DNA of 64,000 nt from positions 124,001 through 188,000 of the forward strand of contig OU696579.1 in assembly GCA_916048095.2 (NCBI GenBank), read 5' to 3'. Every line of letters starts with the position of its first letter. Positions within the stretch are counted from its first letter, which is position 1. Below, piece by piece: positions 43,538-53,283 of this stretch. The notes under the pieces were generated by a model, which was given only the letters and a program-made list of their open reading frames with translations, had not been told where the DNA came from and did no database searches. The position numbers were made by a program, and so were the translations under genes. The DNA is from Sacculina carcini. Its lineage: Eukaryota; Arthropoda; Thecostraca; Sacculinidae.

Positions 43538-46441
43538 TTATTCATCAGAGGAGACACCGAGAAGATATGTACAAAGAGAAGTGGAAAAAGACCTGTAAGA
43601 GAGAGAAGATCGAATTTTAAGAGGAAGTTCATTGAACAAACGAGGTCCAGAGAAAAAAAGAGATTTCGAAGACCAGGTGGAGTCGTTGAGAGCACGGGGA
43701 CAGAAGAGACTACGTGATAGTGAGCGGCCCGGACGATCAGAAACAGTAAGAAGAGAACGGAGATAAGGAGGAGCAGAGTCGGAGTGGATGATCTTGAAGA
43801 TGATGCAGCAAACCTTGTGATGGATTCGCTGCCGTGCAGGAAGCCATCCAAGTTGGCGGATGAATTTCGAGGTGGGAGTTCTCGGTGGAAGAAGAAAAAC
43901 AAAACGGCAAGATTGGTTTATAATTTTCTGAAGCGAGCGTATATTTTTACAAGAAACATGAAGATAAAGAGAGTTACAATAGTCTAACCTGGAGAAAATT
44001 AAGGACTGTACAAGTGTGATTGCTGTAGCATTATCAAGGAATCGACGGATAGGATAAAGTTGGCGGAGAATAAGACGACAGGAGCGAGTCACACGTGATA
44101 TGTTAATTGAGAAAGAGAGATTGTGATCAAAATGTACACCAAGATCACGAACACACTGAGATAGGGGTAATGGAATTATTGGAGGAGATAATTTGGGAGG
44201 ATGAAACACAATATATTCAGACTTGGAATGGTTCAAAAGTAGATGGCGTGATGAAGCCCAGGATGTAATATTATTCAAAACCGCAGAAATGCAATTTTCT
44301 GAAAATTTTGAGATAGGAAAGTACAGCTGTAGATCATCCGCATAAATGTGGTAAGAAATAGGAAAACGATGAAGAATTGGACAGAGAGAAGACATATACA
44401 AATTGAACAATAACGGACCCAATATTGATCCCTGAGGTACGCCACTGGAAAGTTTTACAGAACTCGAAAAAGTGGAATTAGAGCGAACAGAATAAGAACG
44501 ATTAGAAAAGTATGAATTCATCAATGAAAGAGCCGTAGAAGAGAGTCCAATAGCGGCAAGGTCGTCACACAAAATTGCATGATCGACGAGGTCAAATGCC
44601 GAAGAGAGATCCAGCAGAACAAGCAGAACAGAGTCACCAGAGGCAAAATGATTGAAGATATCGTTCAATAGGTGCAAAAGGAGAGATTCAGTGGAACGAT
44701 TAGATACAAAGCCAGATTGAAAAGGATCGAGAACGGTGTTTATCAAAGGTGATAATTGCTCGTGTATGGCCGACTCCAGCAGCTTGGCAGTGAAGCTCAG
44801 AACGGAAACAGGGCGGTAATTACCAGGACAGTTAGGGTCAAGAGTGGGTTTTTTCAGTATTGGTGTGACAATAGCAGATTTATCAGCAAAAAATAAACCA
44901 TGTAGAAAAGAAGAATTGATGAGATGGGAAAAAATGGGGGAAAGGAGGTGAATGGAGTCAGACAAAGCAGAGAAATTAATCGGATCGAGAGGACAACGAG
45001 AAATTTTAAGTTTTTTAATAAGGCGAGAAGTATGAGCTACCGAGATATGGGAGAAACTAGACAGAGTGGAGGATGAAGTAGTATGAGTGAGAACTGTAGT
45101 GGTTGTAGGAAGTAGGGCACGAACCGAATTTAGTTTTTGAGGGAAGAATTGAGCAAAAGTAGAAGCCGAAATAGGATTGGGAGAGGAGCTGCCAACTGTC
45201 AACTGTTTTAGAGTGGACCACTGACGCGAAGGAGAACGAGCACAGTCTGCAAGGCGTGACTTATAAAAATCGGCTTTGGCCGTGGTCAGTGTAGTAAGAA
45301 ACGAATGTCGAGCAGAGCAAAAAGAGTCCCAGTCACTAGGCGACCGAGAGCGACGCCACCTACGCTCAAGACGGCGGGACGAAGTTCGCATATGAACTAA
45401 GTCCGACGAAAGCCACGGAGGGGGACGGGTTTGTGAGCGAACACGACGAGTGATCAGTGGAAATAATCGTTCATTGATCTCACTGAGAGAAGATGATAGA
45501 AAATCAAACACAAATTTGGGATGAAAGCCGTGGTAGGTAATGGGAGGCAAAAGAGAGGAGATCAAAGATTGAAAAATGATAGGACAGAACGACCTGTAAT
45601 CACGTGCGGAAAAGATGTAGGGCCCCTTGAATGGTGCGGGAGGAGAATAGTATAATTGGCAAGAAAGGAGAGAATGATCGGAAAAAGTATTGTCGGGAGG
45701 AAATGTGAGTGTATCATAAAGACGAAACTTGCTCAAAGTCGAAGGGTAAATGATAATGTCGAGAACATGGCCAGCTGTGTGAGTAGGAGTGGAATTTGAT
45801 ATCACCAAGTTATGAGAATTAAGAAGTGAAAGAAAATCGGACGCAAAAGGATTAGCCAGAGGATTGTCGAGCCAGAAATTAAAGTCGCCGACAATTATGA
45901 AGTTATCCAAAAAGAATTGAGAGAATTTAAATATAAGAGAATCAAACTCGTCAAGAAACATGGGTGTAGTACCAGGGTGATTTGGGCGATATACAATTAA
46001 AATTCCCAATTTTGGCATGGAGGGTAAAGATAAAGATAGCGGCAAGAATTCAAAAGCTTGTGAAGTAAATTGAGCGACAGCAAGTATAGAAAATGAAAGA
46101 GTTGACTTATATACTATACTTAAACCGCCACCGGAGGATTTGACAGACCCGGAAGAAGAGCGAGGAGCATGCAGTACGCTGTAAGTAGCAGGGAGATTAG
46201 CTGAGAAAGAACCGAAATCAGTATCCAGGAGCCATGTTTCGACCAGGCATAGAAAAGCAAAGTTATGAGACAGTAAAAGCTCGGAGATATATGGACACTT
46301 ATTCCTAGCCGAGCGTATGTTGAGTAAGCCCAGCAGGCTGTTGTGCGAATAATCAGGATCAGCAGACTTGCAGAACAGTTGCACAGGAAAACCATTTGTA
46401 GAAGATAACGGTGTGGTGGGAATATCAGCTGAAGACATTAG
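43538..46441 (-). CDS. LINE ORF2: endonuclease-reverse transcriptase
   Basis: The frame starts with CTA directly after the ORF1 UGA; the first ATG is the next codon (46438). The 966-codon open frame carries an APE-type endonuclease (GLLNIRSARN, CLVETWLLD, VGDFNFWLDNP, SDHSLL). The reverse transcriptase follows (LLDLSSAFDLVDHAIL, GVPQGSILGPLLFNLYM, IYADDLQLYF), with a C-terminal LNDSTWSSKSLFFSGPRLF segment. There is no RNase H domain, as in the L2/CR1 group. All catalytic motifs look intact. It is about 35% GC and strongly leucine/serine-rich. Confidence 0.9.
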   Translation of the reverse strand, partial: LMSSADIPTTPLSSTNGFPVQLFCKSADPDYSHNSLLGLLNIRSARNKCPYISELLLSHNFAFLCLVETWLLDTDFGSFSANLPATYSVLHAPRSSSGSVKSSGGGLSIVYKSTLSFSILAVAQFTSQAFEFLPLSLSLPSMPKLGILIVYRPNHPGTTPMFLDEFDSLIFKFSQFFLDNFIIVGDFNFWLDNPLANPFASDFLSLLNSHNLVISNSTPTHTAGHVLDIIIYPSTLSKFRLYDTLTFPPDNTFSDHSLLSCQLYYSPPAPFKGPYIFSARDYRSFCPIIFQSLISSLLPPITYHGFHPKFVFDFLSSSLSEINERLFPLITRRVRSQTRPPPWLSSDLVHMRTSSRRLERRWRRSRSPSDWDSFCSARHSFLTTLTTAKADFYKSRLADCARSPSRQWSTLKQLTVGSSSPNPISASTFAQFFPQKLNSVRALLPTTTTVLTHTTSSSTLSSFSHISVAHTSRLIKKLKISRCPLDPINFSALSDSIHLLSPIFSHLINSSFLHGLFFADKSAIVTPILKKPTLDPNCPGNYRPVSVLSFTAKLLESAIHEQLSPLINTVLDPFQSGFVSNRSTESLLLHLLNDIFNHFASGDSVLLVLLDLSSAFDLVDHAILCDDLAAIGLSSTALSLMNSYFSNRSYSVRSNSTFSSSVKLSSGVPQGSILGPLLFNLYMSSLCPILHRFPISYHIYADDLQLYFPISKFSENCISAVLNNITSWASSRHLLLNHSKSEYIVFHPPKLSPPIIPLPLSQCVRDLGVHFDHNLSFSINISRVTRSCRLILRQLYPIRRFLDNATAITLVQSLIFSRLDYCNSLYLHVSCKNIRSLQKIINQSCRFVFLLPPRTPTSKFIRQLGWLPARQRIHHKVCCIIFKIIHSDSAPPYLRSLLTVSDRPGRSLSRSLFCPRALNDSTWSSKSLFFSGPRLFNELPLKIRSSLSYRSFSTSLCTYLLGVSSDE

Positions 46442-47588
46442 TCATTGGTCACATGACGAACGCAGTGGAGATACGGAAACGGACTGATCAACGCTACATT
46501 GCTCAGCTAACAGCGTCCGACTACGCAGGGCGTTTCGGACAGCGACGAGTGAGGGACACTGGGGCGAGAACGATGAGTGATCATGCGGACGATTAGACTG
46601 ACGACAGTTGACACAGCACACTGAGGACTTATCTGGACAGTCCTTTGACAGATGAGACCCCGCGCAAATGCCACAACACGTATGATTTCTTGGGGAGCAG
46701 CGGGATGACGTGTGTCCAAGACGAGCACAGCGGTGACATCGTGCCACCCAGAAGCGGTCATACACAGGGCATGACGTCAGATCGACGAATAGACGATCAC
46801 CAGCCCTCTTGATGGACTGGCGGACCGCCGGCGACACTGATAGAACTCCGAGACCAGCACCAGCGCGCGTCTTTGAAATGAAGAGTACCTACCAAGTCCG
46901 CTGGTGAGGCATCAGCTAAAACCCAATTTTTCAGCCGAATAGATGTTGCAAGACTCTCCGGCGTCGAGTCAAGTGGGATATTGACCACTGTGACTTTCGG
47001 CTGCAGCATAGGAGCAGGGATAGCGACCTTCACGTCATGCATGTTATTGCGAACAGATGCAGCCACCCGGTCCACCTGTTCCTGAGAGCCACACTTGAGC
47101 ACGATTTTGTTGTCAGAAGATCTTGCTGCGAGAATAGGCTCAGTCTTCAGGACCGATCTGAGCTCGTCCTGGTGAATTTTGTGTTCGCCGGCACGCACGA
47201 CTACGGTATACGATCGTTTCACGGGTGCGTTGGTGCTGTGTGGGGCGAGACACTCTGTTACGCTGGCTGGTTTACCGCAGGTGTGTTGACCGATGGTCGT
47301 TTCCATGGTCGTCACTGACGTCTTTATGTCAGTGAGCTGACTGCATATTTCCGACAATTTCTCCGCTGGAGGAGACTGCTTAAATGAGCAAAATTCATTC
47401 TTGCAAGTTGGGCAGATCCAGAACAAGCGATGCTTTTTAATTGCATTCAATGCAGGGGTGGATAGAGCAGCGCAAGATGCGTGGAACGACTCACTACAAC
47501 CCTGGCACTGTATATACGCCCCTGATTTGAGCGAGTCACCACAGTGACAAACACGGTCGGCAGAGGGAGGAGCAGCAGCAGAGGGCAT
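46442..47588 (-). pseudogene. LINE ORF1: PHD finger and CCHC knuckles, one frameshift
   Basis: The ATG is at 47588. The N-terminus has a PHD-like finger (CHCGDSLKSGAYIQCQGC, then C-H and CPTCKNEFC), followed by an RNA-binding-like middle (KPASVT...KVTVVNIPLDST). The frame changes once near 46860 and continues to 46442 with zinc knuckles (CHRCARLGHTSSRC, CGICAGSHLSKDC, CCVNC). It ends CDQ-TGA, followed in frame by CTA and the ORF2 ATG. Without the single-base shift it would be about 380 residues. ORF1 proteins of this type bind LINE RNA. Confidence 0.8.
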
Positions 47589-47695
47589 GGCTAATCCCTT
47601 GTCCGAACAGGGGAAGCGCACACAAGATCAACACAAAGATAAGAGAACCCACGAAAACACAACCACACACGGCGACGACTGAAACACGCCAGTAC

Positions 47696-48350
47696 AAGAC
47701 AGTACCTCTGTCCTTGTATCATTACCGTCTGATAAGGCCACAAAGAAGGGTGAACCTTAATCTGGAGGTAGGCTTTTTCAGATCGACAACACTCACATTA
47801 TCTCCTTGTCTCCTCCATTTTCTCAAGATATCTCCACACACATTAACATCTCGAGTATGTGCCTCAATGAAAGCATTCAGTTCTCTAAAGTCCATGACCG
47901 GCTTCACTTTTTTACGCTGTGGCACGGCCATAAAATGTATCAAACATTTTGGAGGGCCAAGTCGTGCTTCGTCATACCTTATAAGCCAGCCTTCGTCAAT
48001 CCACGACTGCAGTTCGTCTTCGAAAGCTGCTCGGTGATGATCACCCACATGGTACAAACTAAAGCAATTGTTTAGGCAACCAGGCTCTACACCATTCACC
48101 CACTTCCACCTGGCTATCCACGACATATCATTTTCATCATAATCAACTACAAAATCTGACTCATCAACTTTCAAATTAGCACTGTTAGACGCCACAGCAG
48201 GACACGCAAAATCGGCGACAGATTTTCTCATCACCGATCCTGATTCACAATTTCCAATTCCAAACATAACTTCTCCCGGAGCCCAGATCGACACTCCGCC
48301 AAGCGCGACTATGGCGTCCATACCCATTATCATATCTCATATCATATCAT
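47696..48350 (-). mobile_element. Ty3/Gypsy-like pol, protease end and RT start (upstream half)
   Basis: The minus strand encodes MIMGMDAIVALGGVSIW (end of protease), then MSWIARWKWVNGVEP, DELQSWIDEGWLIRYDEARL, VKPVMDFRELNAFIEAHTRD and GDNVSVVDLKK (RT motifs 1-2). A 1-base frameshift lies just after VDLKK (about 47765). It is cut at 47701 by the nested LINE and resumes at 43304. Upstream gag is missing; other repeat sequence begins near 48400. Confidence 0.8.
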
Positions 48351-48399
48351 TCATTTCAATTTTAAACTTCATCAAGGTTATCCACTTTCAAATTTGATT

Positions 48400-49160
48400 A
48401 ACGATTCCCGGGTAACTTCTGAGGAAGGGAGATCGAATACTGTCGCGTGTCGTAAAAGGCGACTAAAGGCAGAAAGTGCCCTGTCAGGATATGTATTGTC
48501 TTGCTACTGAAACATGGAACCCAGTACTACCAGCCTCATGGTCGCTGTGTCGGCGACTAAACCGGCCTCCCCACTGTCTCTACCAGTGAGAAGGGTGGCT
48601 AGACTCCAAGCAGGACTGAAAACAAGACCTGTTAGAAGACGGACGCGCTGCTAGTCAACCAATGGTCACCTAGCAACTGAGGGTGGATATAGATCTCCAA
48701 CCATAGCTGTGCACCCAGTCTTCCTGTCAGATCTCCATTCTCCATGTTCTAGAAGAGCGTCACTTTGAGTTTCTGGTCTGCTGCCTCTGTTCCCTTTCTC
48801 TCTCCTATTCTAATAATCATATTCTTTCTAATCAGAATCATTCTCGTTTATATCTTTTCTAATAATAATCATACTCTTTCTTGTGCTCATAATTATTATC
48901 TTCATTATCATTATTCCACATTTGGGTTGAATCTGCTCATCCTGCACAGAAGTAACACAGCTGCTGCTTGTGATCAGTCACCTCACTCGTTACGCGCAGG
49001 TGGTGACAGTGGGAAGGTCCATCACATGCCAATTGAGAAGTAACGCCCGCTCAATCAAGGCAGCCCCTTGTCAATTGGTTCTTCTCCTGTCGGTCTCTTG
49101 TGGACAATTTGAGCCGTTCTCCTAGGTTTTATACCGAATAGAATGATGTTAAACAATCAG
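48400..49160 (+). repeat. Dispersed repeat, LINE 3'-UTR-like
   Basis: Contains CGTGTCGTAAAAGGCGACTA, a motif I associate with untranslated ends of invertebrate LINEs. Further on come a GC-richer stretch and an end GAATAGAATGATGTTAAACA. There is no coding sequence. The class is uncertain. Confidence 0.4.
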
Positions 49161-49272
49161 CTGAGAAAGAACAATGAACACATATGGACTGTGTCACCGG
49201 ATTCTATGTCGGCACTGAGATGGACTGATTAGGATAATTTGATTAATATATTCATTTATATGTTCATTCATA

Positions 49273-49555
49273 TTGTCTATTGTATTGATGTACATTCATT
49301 GGCGTATTGTCTTTCATGTGATTTTTAGGGTTGTTCATATTGTGTCGTTATTTTGTTTGTATCTCTCGTGTATTGTCCAATTGGGTATGTATGCATCGTA
49401 CAATATGTTTTCGTGTGTGTATTTTGCTTGTGCTTCATTCACACATTATCAATCTGTCCTTTCTGCTATTGACGTTTGGTGATGTTGAGATTAATCCTTC
49501 CCCTCATCGACAACGAAAACGATTTCGTGCAGTGCAGAATTTAATTTTCAACTGA
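49273..49555 (+). mobile_element. 5' LINE fragment encoding a degenerate 2A peptide
   Basis: A hydrophobic plus-strand frame ends LSFLLLTFGDVEINPSPHRQ and stops at 49555. D-V-E-x-N-P-G-P preceded by a leucine-rich stretch is the 2A ribosome-skipping motif, known at the N-terminus of ORF1 in some CR1/L2-type LINEs of sea urchins and other invertebrates. Here Gly is replaced by Ser (TCC), which should abolish skipping. ORF1 is lost after about 15 further codons. The upstream ATG candidate is at 49331. Confidence 0.6.
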
Positions 49556-49559
49556 GAAT

Positions 49560-50149
49560 ATAATAGAATAATGCGACAGCACTTGTCATATTGCTGTAGA
49601 CAGCTTCCCATATGCCTGAAAAGTCAGATATGTGACGACGACAGGTCATATAATATACAATAATTCACTATCACAGTTAGAGTGAAAGATTTTCACGCAA
49701 ATAAAATCTGTCACAATTTTAAGGAATGATTACTGGGTTAATGAAATTTTATAAATGATTCATTTTAATTTTATTCGCATTTAAATATCCTCGGTTTTCA
49801 TTTAGTATTTCATGACGTAGAAAAAATATATAAATGACACAGCGTACCAGATTCGGGTCATTTTTCGCGGGAAAAACTGAGAAATGTTTATGGCTCGGGT
49901 GGCGGGTGTTGCCGAAGTCAAAAATAAAAATAATTGTGACATTAAGTCTATTCAGACCTTGAAGAATGGAAAAAAACATCGATCGGCATCAATTTGAGAA
50001 AAATAACCTCTTTGAATAAATCTAGTGTGCAGCCAATATTCTCATAGCTAGATGCAGTGGGGTTGTCGGTTTGATCGCTAAAAACTCGCCCATGCGCACT
50101 GGTGGAAACTTCTTACCAAATATCCGTGATGACGATAAAACATAATTGC
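49560..50149. other. AT-rich spacer
   Basis: No gene, repeat array or transposon end is recognised between the 2A-bearing fragment and the second LINE. Confidence 0.4.
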
Positions 50150-50370
50150 GCAATACACAAGACAAACAAACAACAAACAAACAACAATGTATTTGTATAG
50201 CGCTCACACAGAAACAAGCGCGAAAGAGACAACAACAACAACAACAACAGTACACGACATCAAGATGTGAGAAAAGAAGTAGAAAATTCACAGAAAGGAA
50301 ATTTTTTTCAATAATAATGGAGATAAATAAAATGAAAATAAGTAAAAACATAAGTAATTGTAAATTAGAG

Positions 50371-53283
50371 TCATAGGGAAGCGTAAGGTGTAAGAGTGCG
50401 AGAAGTGGGATCAAAAGATTTAGCAAAAAGATATTTACGAAGTGAGGAGGAAAACCTACTAAAGGATGAAGAGGAAGTGATTGAGGAGGGAAGATCATTG
50501 TAGACCCGAGGCGCATAGAAAGAAAAGGATTTTGCGGACCAAGGTGACTCGTTGATAGCGCGAGGACAGGATAAAGGACGATGAACACGAGAATTAAAGT
50601 CATTAGAAGAAACTAGAAGATCAGAAATATAGGACGGGGAAGAGCTATTGTGCAGAATTTTATATATGAGACAACACAGCCGAAAATGAATCCTAGGAAT
50701 GATGGGAAGCCAGTGGAATTGGAACAAGAATTGAGAGGTATGGCGGCAAGGTGTAGGATGGAGCACAAAACGACAGGATTGATTAATAATTTTTTGAAGG
50801 ATTTTCAGGGATTTGTTGGTAAGAATGTAGTGGAGTGAGCTGCAATAATCAAGACGAGAGAGAACAAGAGACTGTATTAATTTAATAGAAGAAGGCTGGT
50901 CTAAACAGGATCGAATAGGGTATAGACTGCGTAAAATCAAACGACAGGTGCGCGAAATAGAGACAACATTGTTTGAAAAGGACAAGTTGGAATCGAAGAT
51001 AGCACCCAAGTTTCGAACAGAGGAAGATACAGCGATTGGGAGTAATGGAGGAGAAATGCGCGGAGGGTGAAGGATAAGAAATTCAGACTTAGAAGTGTTG
51101 AGAATGAGGCGACGAGAGGTGGTCCAGGACGTAATATCAGAGAGAATATCATTGAGAAGAGTGGCATGAGAGAAAGGACAAGGAATTAGGAGTTGTATAT
51201 CATCGGCATAAATATGGAAAGGAATGTTGTATTTACAAAGGACAGGACAGAGAGAAGACATGTAAAGATTGAAAAGAGTAGGACCCAAGATAGAACCTTG
51301 AGGGACACCAGAAATAAGAGAAGCAGATTTTGAAACAGTTGAATTGAAGTTTACTGAAAAAGTGCGACCAGAGAGATAGGATTTGAGGAGAGACAATGCT
51401 GACGAGGATAGACCCAGAGAAGAAAGATCATTGATGAGAATGGCATGATTGACAAGATCGAAGGCTAGAGACATATCGAGAAGAACAAGGAGAACTGATT
51501 GACGATAGGAAAATTTAGATAAGATTTCATGAGTAACTGAAATAAGGACGGATTCCGTAGAGTGACAGGAGCGAAACCCAGATTGGAAAGGATGAAGGAC
51601 CTGGGAAATAAGGGGAGACAACTGGGAAAAAATAGCTGATTCAAGGAGTTTTGAAGGAAAGCTGAGAAGAGATATAGGACGGTAATTAGCGCATTCAGAC
51701 GGATTTAATGTAGGTTTTTTAAGGATAGGATGGACGATGGCATGTTTATCAGATAGGAATTGGCCATGAAGAAATGATGAATTAATGAGATGTAATAGAT
51801 AAGGAACAAGAGAAAATATTGAAGGGGAGATAGCTCTAAAATTAATAGGATCAGCCGGAGAGGAGGAAATTTTGAGGGAAGATATCATGGTAAGAATATC
51901 TGAAAGATGTATTTGCGAGAATGAAGTGAATTGTAGAGACACACGAGTATGTGTAACAGGGATATTGGAAGAGGGGAGTTTAGACTGAACAGTTAGGACT
52001 TTATTAGTGAAATGAGAAGATAATTGAGAGGCAGTTAGATTAGATAAAGAGGAGTTAGATCGAGAACCAGTGAGAGAGTTTAGAGTTGTCCAAAGAGACT
52101 TAGGGGTTCGGGAGAGCGAAGAGAGACGGGAGGAGAAGTAATTTTGTTTAGCTGCAGACAAGGCCGAGATATAAGAAGAGCGGGAAACAGAGAAGGAAGA
52201 CCAATCAGATGGATGAGATGTACGTTTCCAGATTCGTAGAAGTGAACGTTGATGTCTTTTCAATAGACGAAGTTGAGAGTTAAACCAAGGAGGAGAAGAA
52301 TTAGTTGTATTGCGCCGGATAAGTAAAGGAAACAAAGAGTCACTGATTTTAGATAAAGCAGAAGATAGGTGGGGATAGATGTCCGAAGGATTCAGGAAAT
52401 AAAGCGTTTGCAGAGGTAATAAGGAATCAAGTAATAGGTAAAACTGCATCGGATCGAATTCTTTAAAGTTACGATAGGCAATCAAAGCAGGAGTATGAGG
52501 AGGCAGCGAGGCGAGACAAGGAAGAGTGGTAAGAAGAAGACTATGGTCAGACAAAGAAAGATCGGAAGGAAAGACAGTTACATTGGAGGGGGAATTGTCG
52601 GTAGAAAGGACAGGCGATGGGAAAAGGATAAGATCTAAGGAATGACCGGATATATGAGTAGGCGAGGAAACAGGAGAGAACAAACCATGAGAGTCTAAGA
52701 TAGTTAGAAATTGAGAAGCAAGGACATTAGAGCTAGGCGAATCCACCCAAAAGTTGAAATCGCCTAGGATAATAAAGCGACTAGAGAAAGAGGATATGAT
52801 GCAGTCGAGGAGAGTAGGAAATTCAGTGAAAAAAGAAGAGCAAGTGCCAGGATGATTATGGCGATAAATGATGGTGATACAGAACTTCGGAGAAGAAGGC
52901 GGTGAAAGTTGTAGAGCAAGGAATTCAAAGGATGAGAAAGAACAAAGAGACGGAAAGGATAAGACTGAAACATGTAGAGATTTAGAGAAAATGCAGCCCA
53001 CTCCACCACCGGAAGACTTGGTATTTGACCTAGATTTGTGTAGGAAGGAGTAACCTGTGGGAATGTTAGAGGAGAAAGAAGGAATGTCGGAGTCAAAGAG
53101 CCAGGTTTCAACAAGACACAAAATTGCGAGAGAGTGGAGGGATAGGATATGGCAGAGATGAGTAGTTTTATTGCGACAGGAACGAATGTTAATAAATCCA
53201 ATAGGAATATTAGACCAAAGAGAGGAACTAGACAAGGAAGAGCGATTAGAGGAATGCTTAGGAGAGGATGCTTGGGAGGCTAG
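50371..53283 (-). CDS. LINE ORF2: endonuclease-reverse transcriptase without its own ATG
   Basis: The frame is open from the codon after the ORF1 UGA (53283) to the TGA at 50371, about 970 codons. No ATG precedes the endonuclease, whose first motif GFINIRSCRN comes within about 30 codons. Endonuclease motifs are CLVETWLFD, SGGGVGCIF, LGDFNFWVDSP and SDHSLL. RT motifs are LLDMSLAFDLVNHAIL, GVPQGSILGPTLFNLYM and IYADDIQLL. The C-terminus has INESPWSAKSFSFYAPRVYN, also seen in the truncated copy at 58340-59020. The absence of an ATG and the shared frame suggest that it is made as a fusion with ORF1. Confidence 0.92.
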   Translation of the reverse strand, partial: LASQASSPKHSSNRSSLSSSSLWSNIPIGFINIRSCRNKTTHLCHILSLHSLAILCLVETWLFDSDIPSFSSNIPTGYSFLHKSRSNTKSSGGGVGCIFSKSLHVSVLSFPSLCSFSSFEFLALQLSPPSSPKFCITIIYRHNHPGTCSSFFTEFPTLLDCIISSFSSRFIILGDFNFWVDSPSSNVLASQFLTILDSHGLFSPVSSPTHISGHSLDLILFPSPVLSTDNSPSNVTVFPSDLSLSDHSLLLTTLPCLASLPPHTPALIAYRNFKEFDPMQFYLLLDSLLPLQTLYFLNPSDIYPHLSSALSKISDSLFPLLIRRNTTNSSPPWFNSQLRLLKRHQRSLLRIWKRTSHPSDWSSFSVSRSSYISALSAAKQNYFSSRLSSLSRTPKSLWTTLNSLTGSRSNSSLSNLTASQLSSHFTNKVLTVQSKLPSSNIPVTHTRVSLQFTSFSQIHLSDILTMISSLKISSSPADPINFRAISPSIFSLVPYLLHLINSSFLHGQFLSDKHAIVHPILKKPTLNPSECANYRPISLLSFPSKLLESAIFSQLSPLISQVLHPFQSGFRSCHSTESVLISVTHEILSKFSYRQSVLLVLLDMSLAFDLVNHAILINDLSSLGLSSSALSLLKSYLSGRTFSVNFNSTVSKSASLISGVPQGSILGPTLFNLYMSSLCPVLCKYNIPFHIYADDIQLLIPCPFSHATLLNDILSDITSWTTSRRLILNTSKSEFLILHPPRISPPLLPIAVSSSVRNLGAIFDSNLSFSNNVVSISRTCRLILRSLYPIRSCLDQPSSIKLIQSLVLSRLDYCSSLHYILTNKSLKILQKIINQSCRFVLHPTPCRHTSQFLFQFHWLPIIPRIHFRLCCLIYKILHNSSSPSYISDLLVSSNDFNSRVHRPLSCPRAINESPWSAKSFSFYAPRVYNDLPSSITSSSSFSRFSSSLRKYLFAKSFDPTSRTLTPYASL

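Larger units (their letters stand above)
43305..47695 (-). mobile_element. LINE-1 of this window: nested L2/CR1-group LINE
   Basis: A non-LTR retrotransposon inserted in the Gypsy pol, with AAGACA at both ends (43299-43304 and 47696-47701). Removing it restores the interrupted reading frame around Y-C-L-T-R-L-G-F-G. On the minus strand: a short 5' UTR, ORF1 (one frameshift), ORF2 (open), then a 3' end with GAGCGCTATATGAAATACAT and a (TTG)n tail. A poly(A)-like run (plus strand 43481-43512) lies between the ORF2 end and the terminus. Confidence 0.88.
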
